Notes under the pieces: generated by a model
What the model was told of the DNA's origin: nothing
The model's input: only the letters and a program-made list of their open reading frames with translations
Databases searched by the model: none
Part shown: positions 1 to 6,474 of the stretch, piece after piece
How positions within the stretch are numbered: the stretch's first letter is position 1
Layout of the letters: the number at the start of each line of letters is the position of its first letter
Assembly: GCA_036382905.1 (NCBI GenBank)
Contig: DASVPL010000257.1
Location: 1 to 14,326, forward strand
Origin: AC-37 sp036382905
Lineage (GTDB): Bacteria > Actinomycetota > Thermoleophilia > Solirubrobacterales > Thermoleophilaceae
Length of the DNA: 14,326 nucleotides
Direction: 5' to 3'
Program-made: the position numbers and the translations under genes

Positions 1-2
1 TC

Positions 3-113
3 ACGCTCGACGGCGCGCGCGACAACTGGTTCGGGCCATGGCCGCCGCCGGGGATGACCGGCGAGGGCGGCAAGCCGCTGGCCGAGGAGCGGCGGCCGAG
101 GCCGCCGGGCTAG
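3..113 (+). CDS. 3' end of an unrecognised protein (5' partial)
   Basis: An open frame enters from the left edge and ends at TAG 111-113, giving about 36 C-terminal residues that include the stretch DNWFGPWPPPGM and a basic, Pro-rich tail. Almost every third codon position is G or C, as expected for a real gene here and better than in the competing plus-strand frame that runs on past the stop. The piece is too short to name a family. Its TAG overlaps the TAG of the opposing ZIP gene on the palindrome CTAG, so the two genes converge with no room for a terminator between them. That tidy join supports this reading frame, but the product is unknown. Confidence 0.5.
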   Translation, partial: TLDGARDNWFGPWPPPGMTGEGGKPLAEERRPRPPG

Positions 114-850
114 ACCCCGAGCGCCGCCGCCAGCGCGAGCATCAGCGCCGCGCCGACCGCCGTGCCCGCCGCGCCGAGCCCCCGGTGCCCGCGCGCGAAC
201 GCCTCCGGGATCAGCTCGATCGCCACGATCGCGAGCATCGCGCCCGCGGCGAAGCCGAACGAGAACGGCAGCAGCGATTCGACCTGCTCGACCGCCAGGA
301 AGGCCGCCACGGCACCGAGCGGCTGCGGCACGCTCGTGAGCACGGCCGCCCAGAACTGGCGCCTGGTCGAGAAGCCCTCGGCCTCCATCGGCATCGCCAC
401 GCTGGTCCCCTCGGGAACGTTCTGGAGCGCGATCGCGAGGATCACGAACAGGCTGAGCCCGGCGGTGTCCGACGCGTAAGCCGTGCCGATCGCCAGCCCC
501 TCCGGGAGGCTGTGCACGAGCAACACGAGGAACACGAGCACCGCGCGGCGGATGCCCGCGCCGCGCAGGCCGTGGTAGCCGACGTCGTGCACGCGGATCA
601 GGCGCTTGGCGACCAGGAGGAAGACGACGCCGACGGCGAGCCCGGCGACCACGGATGCCGTCGAGCCCTCGTCGAGCGCCGGGAGCAGGAGGCCGACGAT
701 CGACGCCACGCCCATCAGGCCGACGGTGACTCCCCACATGGCCGGGCGCACGTCGCGCGCGCGGCGCACGAGCCAGCCGACCGGGAGTGCGCCGAGACCG
801 GTGGCGAGGGCGGTGGCGCTGCCGGCGGCGAAGAGCAGCAACAGGTCCAA
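110..850 (-). CDS. ZIP family divalent metal transporter
   Basis: This 246-residue, strongly hydrophobic protein has the layout of ZIP (ZupT/GufA-type) transporters, which bring Zn2+, Fe2+ or similar ions into the cytoplasm. The two metal-site helices are clear: HSLPEG at residues 113-118 and QNVPEG at 143-148, with a further acidic IELIPE at 210-215. About eight membrane segments can be drawn. A short loop around residues 85-100 carries two His. The length fits the short prokaryotic ZIPs. The start is TTG at 850; no ATG or GTG lies upstream in frame and no Shine-Dalgarno is visible. It is divergent from marR, whose probable operator lies 37 bp upstream, so MarR control is plausible. The metal cannot be told from sequence. 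Confidence 0.9.
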   Translation of the reverse strand: MDLLLLFAAGSATALATGLGALPVGWLVRRARDVRPAMWGVTVGLMGVASIVGLLLPALDEGSTASVVAGLAVGVVFLLVAKRLIRVHDVGYHGLRGAGIRRAVLVFLVLLVHSLPEGLAIGTAYASDTAGLSLFVILAIALQNVPEGTSVAMPMEAEGFSTRRQFWAAVLTSVPQPLGAVAAFLAVEQVESLLPFSFGFAAGAMLAIVAIELIPEAFARGHRGLGAAGTAVGAALMLALAAALGV

Positions 851-886
851 GGTGCGGAGCGTATGGGTGGTGTCGGAGCGCGCTAT

Positions 887-906
887 TTAGTACGATATCG
901 GACTAA
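887..906. promoter_or_regulatory. Palindromic operator, probable MarR binding site
   Basis: TTAGTACGATATCGGACTAA is a 20-bp inverted repeat with a single mismatched pair (A892 against G901). It sits between the divergent ZIP and marR genes, and its last base is the A of the marR ATG. MarR family dimers bind palindromes of this size, usually in their own promoter. TACGAT at 891-896 inside the repeat matches the TAnnnT form of a -10 element, so a bound dimer would block marR transcription. On the other strand TACTAA could serve as the ZIP -10. The symmetry is seen directly; the binding protein is inferred from position. Confidence 0.65.
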
Positions 907-1373
907 TGGTGACCAAGCGCATCGGCACGGAGGGGCGGAGGGAGGCCACGGCACTCGATCGCGAGAACCTCGGCTTCCGCCTCGCGAAGGCGTCGCAGCG
1001 CTGGAACGAGCTCCTCGCGGAGCGATTCCGGCGCGACGGCTTCCCGGAGGTGAGGCCGAGCTACGGCTCGATCCTCGTTCCTCTGTTCGAGGAGGACGGC
1101 CTGCGGATGGGACTGCTCGCGGAGCGGGCGGGCCTCAGCAAGCAGACGATGACCACGATGGTCCGCCTCCTAGAACGCGACGGGCTCGTCACGCGCACGC
1201 GCGACCCCGACGACGGGCGCGCATGGCGGGTGTCGCTCACGCGGCGCTCGCACGCGTTCCGTCCCGTGGCCGAGCGCGCGCTCGAGGAGCTCCATGCGCT
1301 CGTTGGTGAGCGCCTCGGTGCGGATGAGGTCGCCAGGTTCCAACGATTCCTGGAGGAGGTCCAGTCGCTATGA
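906..1373 (+). CDS. MarR family transcriptional regulator
   Basis: This 155-residue protein has the MarR length and layout: an N-terminal dimerisation helix, a winged helix-turn-helix at about 60-115, and a C-terminal helix pair. The recognition helix is about residues 78-92 (SKQTMTTMVRLLERDG). The wing contains DPDDGRAWRVSLT at 100-112, including the D-x-R motif typical of the family. MarR proteins are dimeric repressors released by small ligands, oxidants or metals; the ligand here is unknown. There is no Shine-Dalgarno before ATG 906 (GTG 909 is the next option), and a -10-like TACGAT lies just upstream, so a leaderless transcript is likely. Its TGA overlaps the next gene's ATG (ATGA, 1370-1373), so the two are translationally coupled. 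Confidence 0.92.
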   Translation: MVTKRIGTEGRREATALDRENLGFRLAKASQRWNELLAERFRRDGFPEVRPSYGSILVPLFEEDGLRMGLLAERAGLSKQTMTTMVRLLERDGLVTRTRDPDDGRAWRVSLTRRSHAFRPVAERALEELHALVGERLGADEVARFQRFLEEVQSL

Positions 1374-1762
1374 GGTCACGCACCGTAACCGCCGTCTTCA
1401 CCGCCCCGCCGGAGCGGGTCTTCGGCTACATGTCCGACATCGAGAACCTGCCGCGCTGGGCGACCGAGTTCGCCCGCGAGCTGAAGGTCGTCGACGGCCG
1501 GCACGTGGTCGTCAACGGGCTCGGGGAGTTCGTGTTCGAGATCCGGGCGGACGCGGACACCGGCGTGGTGGACATGTACGCGGGCCCGACGCCCGACGCG
1601 ATGGGCGTGTTCCCGACGCGCGTGGTCGGGCTGCCGGGCGGCGGCAGCGCCTACACGTTCACGATGTTCCAGGCCCCCGACATGCCGGATGAGCTGTTCG
1701 ACTCGCAGTACGAGTCGCTGCGCCGGGAGTTCGAGAACCTGGAGCGGGAGTTCGCCGCCTAA
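1370..1762 (+). CDS. SRPBCC (START-like/polyketide cyclase) family protein
   Basis: A 130-residue protein that opens with a beta strand (RTVTAVFTAPPERVFGYMSD), followed by the helix and NLPRW turn characteristic of the SRPBCC helix-grip fold. Beta strands follow at about 45-100, and it closes with a long C-terminal helix (residues 104-130). Such proteins form a hydrophobic pocket that binds lipids, polyketides or other small ligands, and many have no known enzyme activity. It is slightly shorter than usual for the fold. ATG 1370 overlaps the marR stop, so it is the second gene of that operon. A natural inference is that it handles the compound sensed by the regulator, or is part of the response. 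The substrate is not visible in the sequence. Confidence 0.75.
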   Translation: MRSRTVTAVFTAPPERVFGYMSDIENLPRWATEFARELKVVDGRHVVVNGLGEFVFEIRADADTGVVDMYAGPTPDAMGVFPTRVVGLPGGGSAYTFTMFQAPDMPDELFDSQYESLRREFENLEREFAA

Positions 1763-1776
1763 CGGGCCCGCCCGCC

Positions 1777-1791
1777 GCGGTCGATCACCGC
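1777..1791 (+). other. Short inverted repeat just before a start codon
   Basis: GCGGT CGATC ACCGC is a perfect 5-bp inverted repeat with a 5-base loop, ending three bases before ATG 1795 and starting 15 bases after the stop of the SRPBCC gene. It could be a weak terminator for the marR operon, a small operator, or chance in GC-rich DNA. Confidence 0.2.
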
Positions 1792-1794
1792 CGC

Positions 1795-2556
1795 ATGGAA
1801 TATCGGGCCCTCCGGATACTGCTCGCGCTCTTGGCGGTGGTCGCGGTCCTCGTGATCGGGCTGGGGGACTCCGGCTTCGACCCCGCGTGCCTCAACGAGT
1901 ACATGGAGCCGGGGTCGGACCTGAAGCGCTACTGCGCGGGCGAGCGGCCGGCCGACTCGACGTGGCTCGCGCTCGCCCTCGTGGTGGTCGTGGCGGGCGC
2001 GGTCCTCGCGAGCGTCCTGCCCAACGGGTGGGTTTTGCTCGGGGCCACGTGCGTCGCGCTGCTGGCCGCGCAGGCGGCGCGGCCGGAGGCGCCGACCGGT
2101 CCTGGCGCGATCGACGGCCCGGAGCGCGTCGAGAGCCAGGTCCCACCGCCCGCGCCGGTCGTACGCAGGCCGGTCCCAGGCGAGAACGGCTTACCGCCAG
2201 ACCAGGCGGCGGCCGCGCGCGCTCAGAGCGATGCCCAGGAGACATCCCGGTACGTCGCCATGTGCATCAGGGGCGGTGAGCGTCCGAGGGACTGCGCGGA
2301 CCCCGACGTGCGCAACGACGGTCTGAGCCCGGAGGCGGACCTCGACCTCGAGGTCTACGACCGCTATCGGTGGCGGATCCGCACGCGTACGCGCGGCGTC
2401 CGGCCGGCGCACACGTACACGATGCGCGTGGACCTGCGCAACGACCGGATCGTCCACACGTGCGCGCCGCGGGGGACGATCGTCTGCATCCGGCGCGGTC
2501 GCAGGGTCGAAGAGCTGCGACCACCGGGAAGCGGCGCGCAGCTCGTCGAGCCCTGA
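1795..2556 (+). CDS. Unrecognised membrane protein with a Cys-containing C-terminal domain
   Basis: I do not recognise a family for this 253-residue protein. Residues 6-23 form a hydrophobic N-terminal segment, and two further ones lie near 56-75 and 78-93. The loop between the first and second holds C32 and C47. A Pro-rich linker (about 97-135) leads to a soluble domain of about 115 residues with C157, C167, C223 and C231; these pairs could form disulfides if the domain is outside the cell. The tail has alternating strand-like segments, such as TYTMRVDL and the region around C223 and C231, faintly like the end of a pilin-type domain, but this is only an impression. No ribosome binding site precedes ATG 1795. 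A hairpin follows the stop. Coding-style GC3 supports it as a real gene. Confidence 0.7.
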   Translation: MEYRALRILLALLAVVAVLVIGLGDSGFDPACLNEYMEPGSDLKRYCAGERPADSTWLALALVVVVAGAVLASVLPNGWVLLGATCVALLAAQAARPEAPTGPGAIDGPERVESQVPPPAPVVRRPVPGENGLPPDQAAAARAQSDAQETSRYVAMCIRGGERPRDCADPDVRNDGLSPEADLDLEVYDRYRWRIRTRTRGVRPAHTYTMRVDLRNDRIVHTCAPRGTIVCIRRGRRVEELRPPGSGAQLVEP

Positions 2557-2567
2557 GCGTTGGAGGA

Positions 2568-2583
2568 GCGCGAGCACTCGCGC
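2568..2583 (+). terminator. GC-rich hairpin after the membrane protein gene
   Basis: GCGCGAGCACTCGCGC is a perfect palindrome starting 11 bases after the stop at 2556. It folds into a 6-7 bp stem with a tiny GCAC/CA loop. There is no T-run after it, as is common for terminators in high-GC actinobacteria. Its position right behind a stop and ahead of a gene with its own promoter region favours a terminator. Confidence 0.45.
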
Positions 2584-2649
2584 GTCAGGAACCTCACCGG
2601 GATGGGGTAGCCGCGCACTCATCGGCGGTCATCACCACCGCATGGGGGG

Positions 2650-2675
2650 CTTGCTTTTCCTTGAGTGCAAAACAA
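2650..2675 (+). promoter_or_regulatory. AT-richer leader/promoter region with inverted repeat
   Basis: The stretch from about 2650 to 2690 is far richer in A and T than its surroundings. It contains CTTG-C-TTTT pairing with AAAACAAG (8 pairs with one bulged C) across a 10-base spacer. TTGCTT (2651) and TTGAGT (2661) are possible -35 elements, but no good -10 partner is seen. It lies 30 bp before the start of the His-rich secreted protein, so promoter, operator and RNA hairpin are all possible. Confidence 0.35.
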
Positions 2676-2705
2676 GTGTGAACCCAATCCAAGGGAGGCG
2701 CACGC

Positions 2706-3014
2706 ATGACTGACTCAATCGCAGGTATCCCGGCCGGGCGGCTACTGCTGGCAATCGTCGCCGGCACGATCCTGTTCCTAGGGGCGTTGTCGATCTCGTT
2801 CACCCAGGCGGCGGACGCCGACTGGGTCTGCTCGCGAACCGGAGCCAAGCCGTGGGAGCACTTCGACCACTGGTTCCTCTACATCGACGACACCGAGCAC
2901 CGCTACGTAAGCGGGCACACCCACTCGAACGGCGAGCACCACCACATCTGGGACACGTACAAGGACTACGGCTTCACCTACGTCGGGCAGACGCACAACA
3001 ACTGCGGGGTCTAG
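2706..3014 (+). CDS. Small secreted His-rich protein of unknown function
   Basis: This 102-residue protein has a hydrophobic segment at 13-33 followed by TQA-ADADW, a plausible signal peptidase site near residues 35-37. The n-region has only one Arg, so it might stay as a membrane anchor. The mature part of about 65 residues holds nine His (52, 55, 65, 71, 73, 78-80, 97), many Tyr and Trp, several Asp/Glu, and two Cys (42 and 100) at its ends that could form a disulfide. The HTHSNGEHHH stretch looks suited to binding a metal ion outside the membrane. The start is secure: AAGGGAGG at 2691-2698 is one of the best ribosome binding sites in the window. The gene converges on arfB with a 21-bp gap. 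I know no named family for it. Confidence 0.8.
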   Translation: MTDSIAGIPAGRLLLAIVAGTILFLGALSISFTQAADADWVCSRTGAKPWEHFDHWFLYIDDTEHRYVSGHTHSNGEHHHIWDTYKDYGFTYVGQTHNNCGV

Positions 3015-3035
3015 GGGGCCCGTGCGGCCTGGCGC

Positions 3036-3446
3036 CTAGTCGGCGTCGGGCCGCCGCCGGCCGCGCTTGGTCTCGCCGCGGCGGCGCTTCACGTCTAAGC
3101 GCCGCTCGCGCGCCCCGCGCGAGGGCTTGGTCGCCCGGCGCGAGCGCGGCACCGTCAGTGCCGCCGCGAGCCGGCCGCGCAGCCGCTCGAGCGCCAGCTC
3201 GCGATTGCGCGCCTGGGAGCGCGAGTCCTGCGCCACGGCGGTCAGGCGCGGGCCCACCCGCGCCATCACCCGCCGCTTCTGCTCGTCGCTGAGCGCGCTC
3301 GACCCCTCGACGTCGAACACGGCCTCGATCCGCGAGGCCGTCACGTTTGCGTGCTGGCCGCCCGGACCGGACGAACGGCTCGCGCGCAGCTCGATCTCCG
3401 CGAGCGGGATCGCGACGCCGCGGCCGACCCGCAGCGGGTCCTCCAC
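3036..3446 (-). CDS. arfB: ArfB/YaeJ-type peptidyl-tRNA hydrolase (GGQ ribosome rescue factor)
   Basis: The 136-residue protein carries the class I release factor catalytic loop SSGPGGQHANVT, with the GGQ at residues 29-31. It has no codon-recognition domain and ends in a long basic tail (about 98-136) full of Arg and Lys. This is the ArfB (YaeJ/ICT1) design: the tail enters the empty mRNA channel of a stalled ribosome, and GGQ hydrolyses the peptidyl-tRNA. Length and domain order match the family. The start is GTG 3446 with a weak GGGAG upstream. It lies 24 bp downstream of an SDR gene on the same strand and is probably cotranscribed with it, without obvious functional link. The stop is TAG inside CTAG. 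Confidence 0.9.
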   Translation of the reverse strand: MEDPLRVGRGVAIPLAEIELRASRSSGPGGQHANVTASRIEAVFDVEGSSALSDEQKRRVMARVGPRLTAVAQDSRSQARNRELALERLRGRLAAALTVPRSRRATKPSRGARERRLDVKRRRGETKRGRRRPDAD

Positions 3447-3470
3447 GGCGCGCGCTCCCGTCCCGAGGAC

Positions 3471-4298
3471 CTAGATGTACATGCCGGAGAACTGGCCTCC
3501 GGTCACGTTCAGCACCTGGCCATGCACGTAGTTCGACCACGGCGAGCAGAGGAAGAACACGCCGCCGGCGGCCTCCTCGGGCGTGGCCGGGCGGCCGAGC
3601 GGAATGATCATCGCGGCCATCTGGCGGAGCTGCTCCGGGATGCCGAGCTGGATCTCCTTGCCCTCCTTCTGGAAGGTGCCCGCCTCCTCCTTGGCCGCCG
3701 TGAGCCGCGTCTCGACGAACCCGAACGCCACCGCGTTCACGTTGATCTTGAACTGGCCCCACTCCTTCGCGAGCGTCTTGGTGAGCCCGACGACGCCCGA
3801 CTTGCCCGACGAGTAGTTCGCCTGCCCGGCGTTGCCCATCGTGCCCGAGACCGACGAGATGTTCACGACCTTGCGGAACACCTCCTCGCCGGCCTCCTTC
3901 TCCTTCTTGGCCGGCTCGCGCAGGTGCGGCGCGGCGGCGCGCAGGATCTTGAACGGCACCACCGTGTGGATGTCGAGCATCGCCTGGTACTGCTCGTCGG
4001 TCATCTTGTGGATCGGGCCGTCCCACGTGTAGCCCGCGTTGTTGACGACGATGTCGATCTTGCCGAACTCGTCGACGGCCTTCTGGACGAGCTGGTCGGG
4101 CACGCCGTCGGCTGTGAGGTCGCCCGCGAAGACCGTGGTCTCGCCCCCGATCTCGCCCGCCGCCTGCTCGGCGACGTCGCCGTCGAGGTCGTTGATGAGG
4201 ACCTGCGCGCCCTGCTCGGCGAGCAGCTCGGCCGTGGCGCGGCCGATGCCGCGCGCCGAGCCCGTGACGATCGCCGACTTGCCGTCGAGTACTCCCAC
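3471..4298 (-). CDS. Short-chain dehydrogenase/reductase (FabG-like SDR)
   Basis: This is a 275-residue classical SDR. The Rossmann nucleotide site is TGSARGIG at 12-19, NNAG lies at 86-89, and the catalytic set is S149, Y162 and K166 (YxxxK, 13 residues after Ser). Asp near residue 37 at the end of beta strand 2 suggests NAD(H) preference. It resembles 3-oxoacyl-ACP reductases but has an extra charged segment at about 127-139 (REPAKKEKEAGEE). The likely reaction is NAD(P)-dependent reduction or oxidation of a carbonyl or hydroxyl on an acyl or similar substrate. The frame stays open upstream to 4493, but GTG 4298 is preferred: AAGGAG sits 8 bases before it, and residue 1 then falls at the usual family start. 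It is divergent from the PHP-domain gene. Confidence 0.9.
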   Translation of the reverse strand: MGVLDGKSAIVTGSARGIGRATAELLAEQGAQVLINDLDGDVAEQAAGEIGGETTVFAGDLTADGVPDQLVQKAVDEFGKIDIVVNNAGYTWDGPIHKMTDEQYQAMLDIHTVVPFKILRAAAPHLREPAKKEKEAGEEVFRKVVNISSVSGTMGNAGQANYSSGKSGVVGLTKTLAKEWGQFKINVNAVAFGFVETRLTAAKEEAGTFQKEGKEIQLGIPEQLRQMAAMIIPLGRPATPEEAAGGVFFLCSPWSNYVHGQVLNVTGGQFSGMYI

Positions 4299-4306
4299 TG
4301 GTGCTT

Positions 4307-4312
4307 CTCCTT
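4307..4312 (-). promoter_or_regulatory. Ribosome binding site fixing the SDR start
   Basis: Reading the minus strand, AAGGAG lies 8 bases before GTG 4298. It decides the start of the SDR gene against longer open-frame readings that would extend over the divergent gene. Confidence 0.75.
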
Positions 4313-4401
4313 GTCCGCTTTCGAGGCGCCCACTATGACGCAGCGCGGCACGCGGGGGCCGGCGGTACCCTCGCCATATCGGGCGCAGGATCCTCATCGG
4401 G

Positions 4402-6474
4402 GTGGCTCTGGCGCTGCTGCTGCCGGCGAGCGCGGCGGCGGCGCCCCCGGCGAGCTGCCCCGGCGACGCGATCAAGCCCACGCGCGCGATCACGGGCGAG
4501 TTCGGGACCGAGATCGAGGGCAGCTACGTGATGGTGCCGTTCGACGTCCCGGCCGGCACCACTCAGGTGCGCGTCAAGTACTGCTTCGACCAGCCGGAGT
4601 CGCCCACCAACGCGCAGCTCAGGCACACGCTCGACCTGGGGCTGTACGAGCCGCGCGAGCGGACCGGCGTGCCGTGGGGGCTCTCCGAGTTCCGCGGCTG
4701 GGGAGGCTCGAGCCATCCCGACGTGACGCTCACCGCCGAGGGCTTCTCGAGCGAGGCGGACCGGCGCAAGCACGTGCCCGGCAAGACCACGCGCGGCTTC
4801 AGGCCCGGCCCGATCGAGCCAGGGCAGTGGGCCGCGGAGCTGGGCGTCGCGGCCGTCGCCTCACAGGACGAGGGCGACAGCGACGGGAAGGTGGGGTGGA
4901 GGGTCGAGGTCGAGCTGCGCTCCGACCCGGCCTTCGCGGACGAGCCGTACAAGCCGGCTCCGTACGACACCCGGCCCGCACGCTCCGAGCCGGGCTGGTA
5001 CGCGGGCGACATGCACGTGCACGCCGAGCACTCGGCGCTCGGCGACGCGCTGATGAGCGAGGTCTTCGGCTTCGCGTTCGGAGCGCCGCCGGACGGCGCC
5101 GGGCTCGACTTCATCACCCTCACCGACTACGTCAGCGGCGCGCAGTGGGACGAGATCGGCCGCCACCAGGCCTCCTACCCAGGCAAGCTGATCATGCGCA
5201 GCAGCGAGACCATCACCTACCGCGGGCACACCAACGCGCACGCCACGACCAGCAACGTCGACTACCGGACCGGGCCGATCTACGCGCGCGCGCCCAACGG
5301 AGCCCTGACCCTGTTCACCGCCGCGCGCACGCCGCAGCACATCTTCGACCGCGTGCACGCCACTGGAGGCTTCACGCAGGTCAACCACCCCACGATCTTC
5401 CCGTCCGAGGTGCCTGCCTTCGCGGGGTTCTGCCGCGGCTGCCCGTGGGACTACTCGGACTCGGAGACGGACTGGCGCAAGGTCGACGCGTACGAGGTGC
5501 ACACCGGGCCCGCCGGCCTGGGGCAGCCGGCCGGCAACGAGCCCGGCCCGAACCCGTTCACGCCCGCCGCGATCGAGGAGTTCGACCGCCTGCGCCGGGA
5601 GGGCTACCGGATCACCGGCGTCGCCGTGAGCGACTCGCACAACGCCGGCCGCACTCCGGGCGGCGTCACGCAGTCGCCGATCGGCGAGGGCACCACGGTC
5701 GTCTACGCGGACGAGCTCTCCGAGGAGGGGATCCAGCGCGGGGTGAAGGCCGGCCACGCGTACGCGAAGCTGTTCGGCCACGAGAGCCCGGACGTACGGC
5801 TCACCGGCCGCTCCGGCGACCAGACCGCGATGATGGGCGACCGCCTCGGCGGCGAGACGGCTTCGTTCGAGGCGCAGGTCATCGGCGGCGTCGCGACCGC
5901 GCTCCCGCGCACGCTCGTAGTGCTCCGCGACGGCACGCCGTTCCTCACCGTGCCCGTGGTGCCGGTCGGGTCGACGTTCTCGTTCTCGTTCGACTCGATC
6001 GGCCCGGGCGACTACCGGATCCAGGTGATGCGCGGCTCGGCGATCGACGCGCTGTCGAACCCGATCACGCTCGGTCCGCGGGCGGTGCCGCAGCCGCCGC
6101 CGGGCGCGCCGCCCGGGCAGGGGCCGGGCGCCGGACCGCCCTCGGGTGGCGGCGGCGGTGAGGGCAGCGGCTCCGATCCCAGGCGCCCGGCCGGGCCCAC
6201 GGCGATGCGCCTCTACCCGAAGCCGGTACGCGTGCGCGCGGGACGGAGCGTGCGCTTCCGGTTCAAGGTCCTGACCGCCGACGCGACGCGCGCGCGTGTC
6301 GCGGGCGCTCTCGTCCGCTTCGGGGGGAGGAAGGCGCGGACGGACGAGAACGGCGTCGCCCACATCACGGTCCGCCACCGCAGGACGGGCCGCAAGCGCG
6401 CCAGCGTGTCGAAGCCCGGCCTGGGCAAGGCCGTGGCGAAGCTGCGCGTGCTGCGCGCGAAGTCGCGGCGCTAG
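4402..6474 (+). CDS. Secreted PHP-domain metal-dependent phosphoesterase with C-terminal beta-sandwich module
   Basis: This is a 690-residue protein. After an Ala-rich signal peptide there is an unassigned beta-rich region (about 20-195), then a PHP domain with its metal ligands visible: DMHVH (203-207), the TLTDY aspartate (242), E269, H276, NHP (328-330) and DSHN (411-414). PHP enzymes hydrolyse phosphoesters at a tri-metal site; the CehA/McbA-like group fits best. A strand-rich domain (about 465-560), a Pro/Gly linker (563-590) and a basic domain (about 600-690) follow. The start is uncertain. GTG 4402 gives an unusually short signal peptide with no positive residues, while in-frame codons upstream read IGRRILIG, the missing n-region, with no ATG, GTG or TTG before the stop at 4336. 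The 3' end overlaps the SnoaL gene stop on CTAG. Confidence 0.88.
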   Translation: MALALLLPASAAAAPPASCPGDAIKPTRAITGEFGTEIEGSYVMVPFDVPAGTTQVRVKYCFDQPESPTNAQLRHTLDLGLYEPRERTGVPWGLSEFRGWGGSSHPDVTLTAEGFSSEADRRKHVPGKTTRGFRPGPIEPGQWAAELGVAAVASQDEGDSDGKVGWRVEVELRSDPAFADEPYKPAPYDTRPARSEPGWYAGDMHVHAEHSALGDALMSEVFGFAFGAPPDGAGLDFITLTDYVSGAQWDEIGRHQASYPGKLIMRSSETITYRGHTNAHATTSNVDYRTGPIYARAPNGALTLFTAARTPQHIFDRVHATGGFTQVNHPTIFPSEVPAFAGFCRGCPWDYSDSETDWRKVDAYEVHTGPAGLGQPAGNEPGPNPFTPAAIEEFDRLRREGYRITGVAVSDSHNAGRTPGGVTQSPIGEGTTVVYADELSEEGIQRGVKAGHAYAKLFGHESPDVRLTGRSGDQTAMMGDRLGGETASFEAQVIGGVATALPRTLVVLRDGTPFLTVPVVPVGSTFSFSFDSIGPGDYRIQVMRGSAIDALSNPITLGPRAVPQPPPGAPPGQGPGAGPPSGGGGGEGSGSDPRRPAGPTAMRLYPKPVRVRAGRSVRFRFKVLTADATRARVAGALVRFGGRKARTDENGVAHITVRHRRTGRKRASVSKPGLGKAVAKLRVLRAKSRR

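Noticed and set aside
38..1309. 423-codon plus-strand open frame
   Set aside because: It lies antisense to the ZIP gene and then in another phase of marR; the product is Arg/Glu/Ala-rich low-complexity sequence typical of shadow frames in GC-rich DNA.
4299..4493. N-terminal extension of the FabG-like SDR up to 4493
   Set aside because: It would overlap the start of the divergent PHP gene, adds no family sequence, and the ribosome binding site at 4307-4312 supports GTG 4298.
3351..6161. 936-codon plus-strand open frame
   Set aside because: It crosses antisense of arfB and an SDR, then runs out of phase through the PHP gene. The real genes carry recognised motifs in the other frames.
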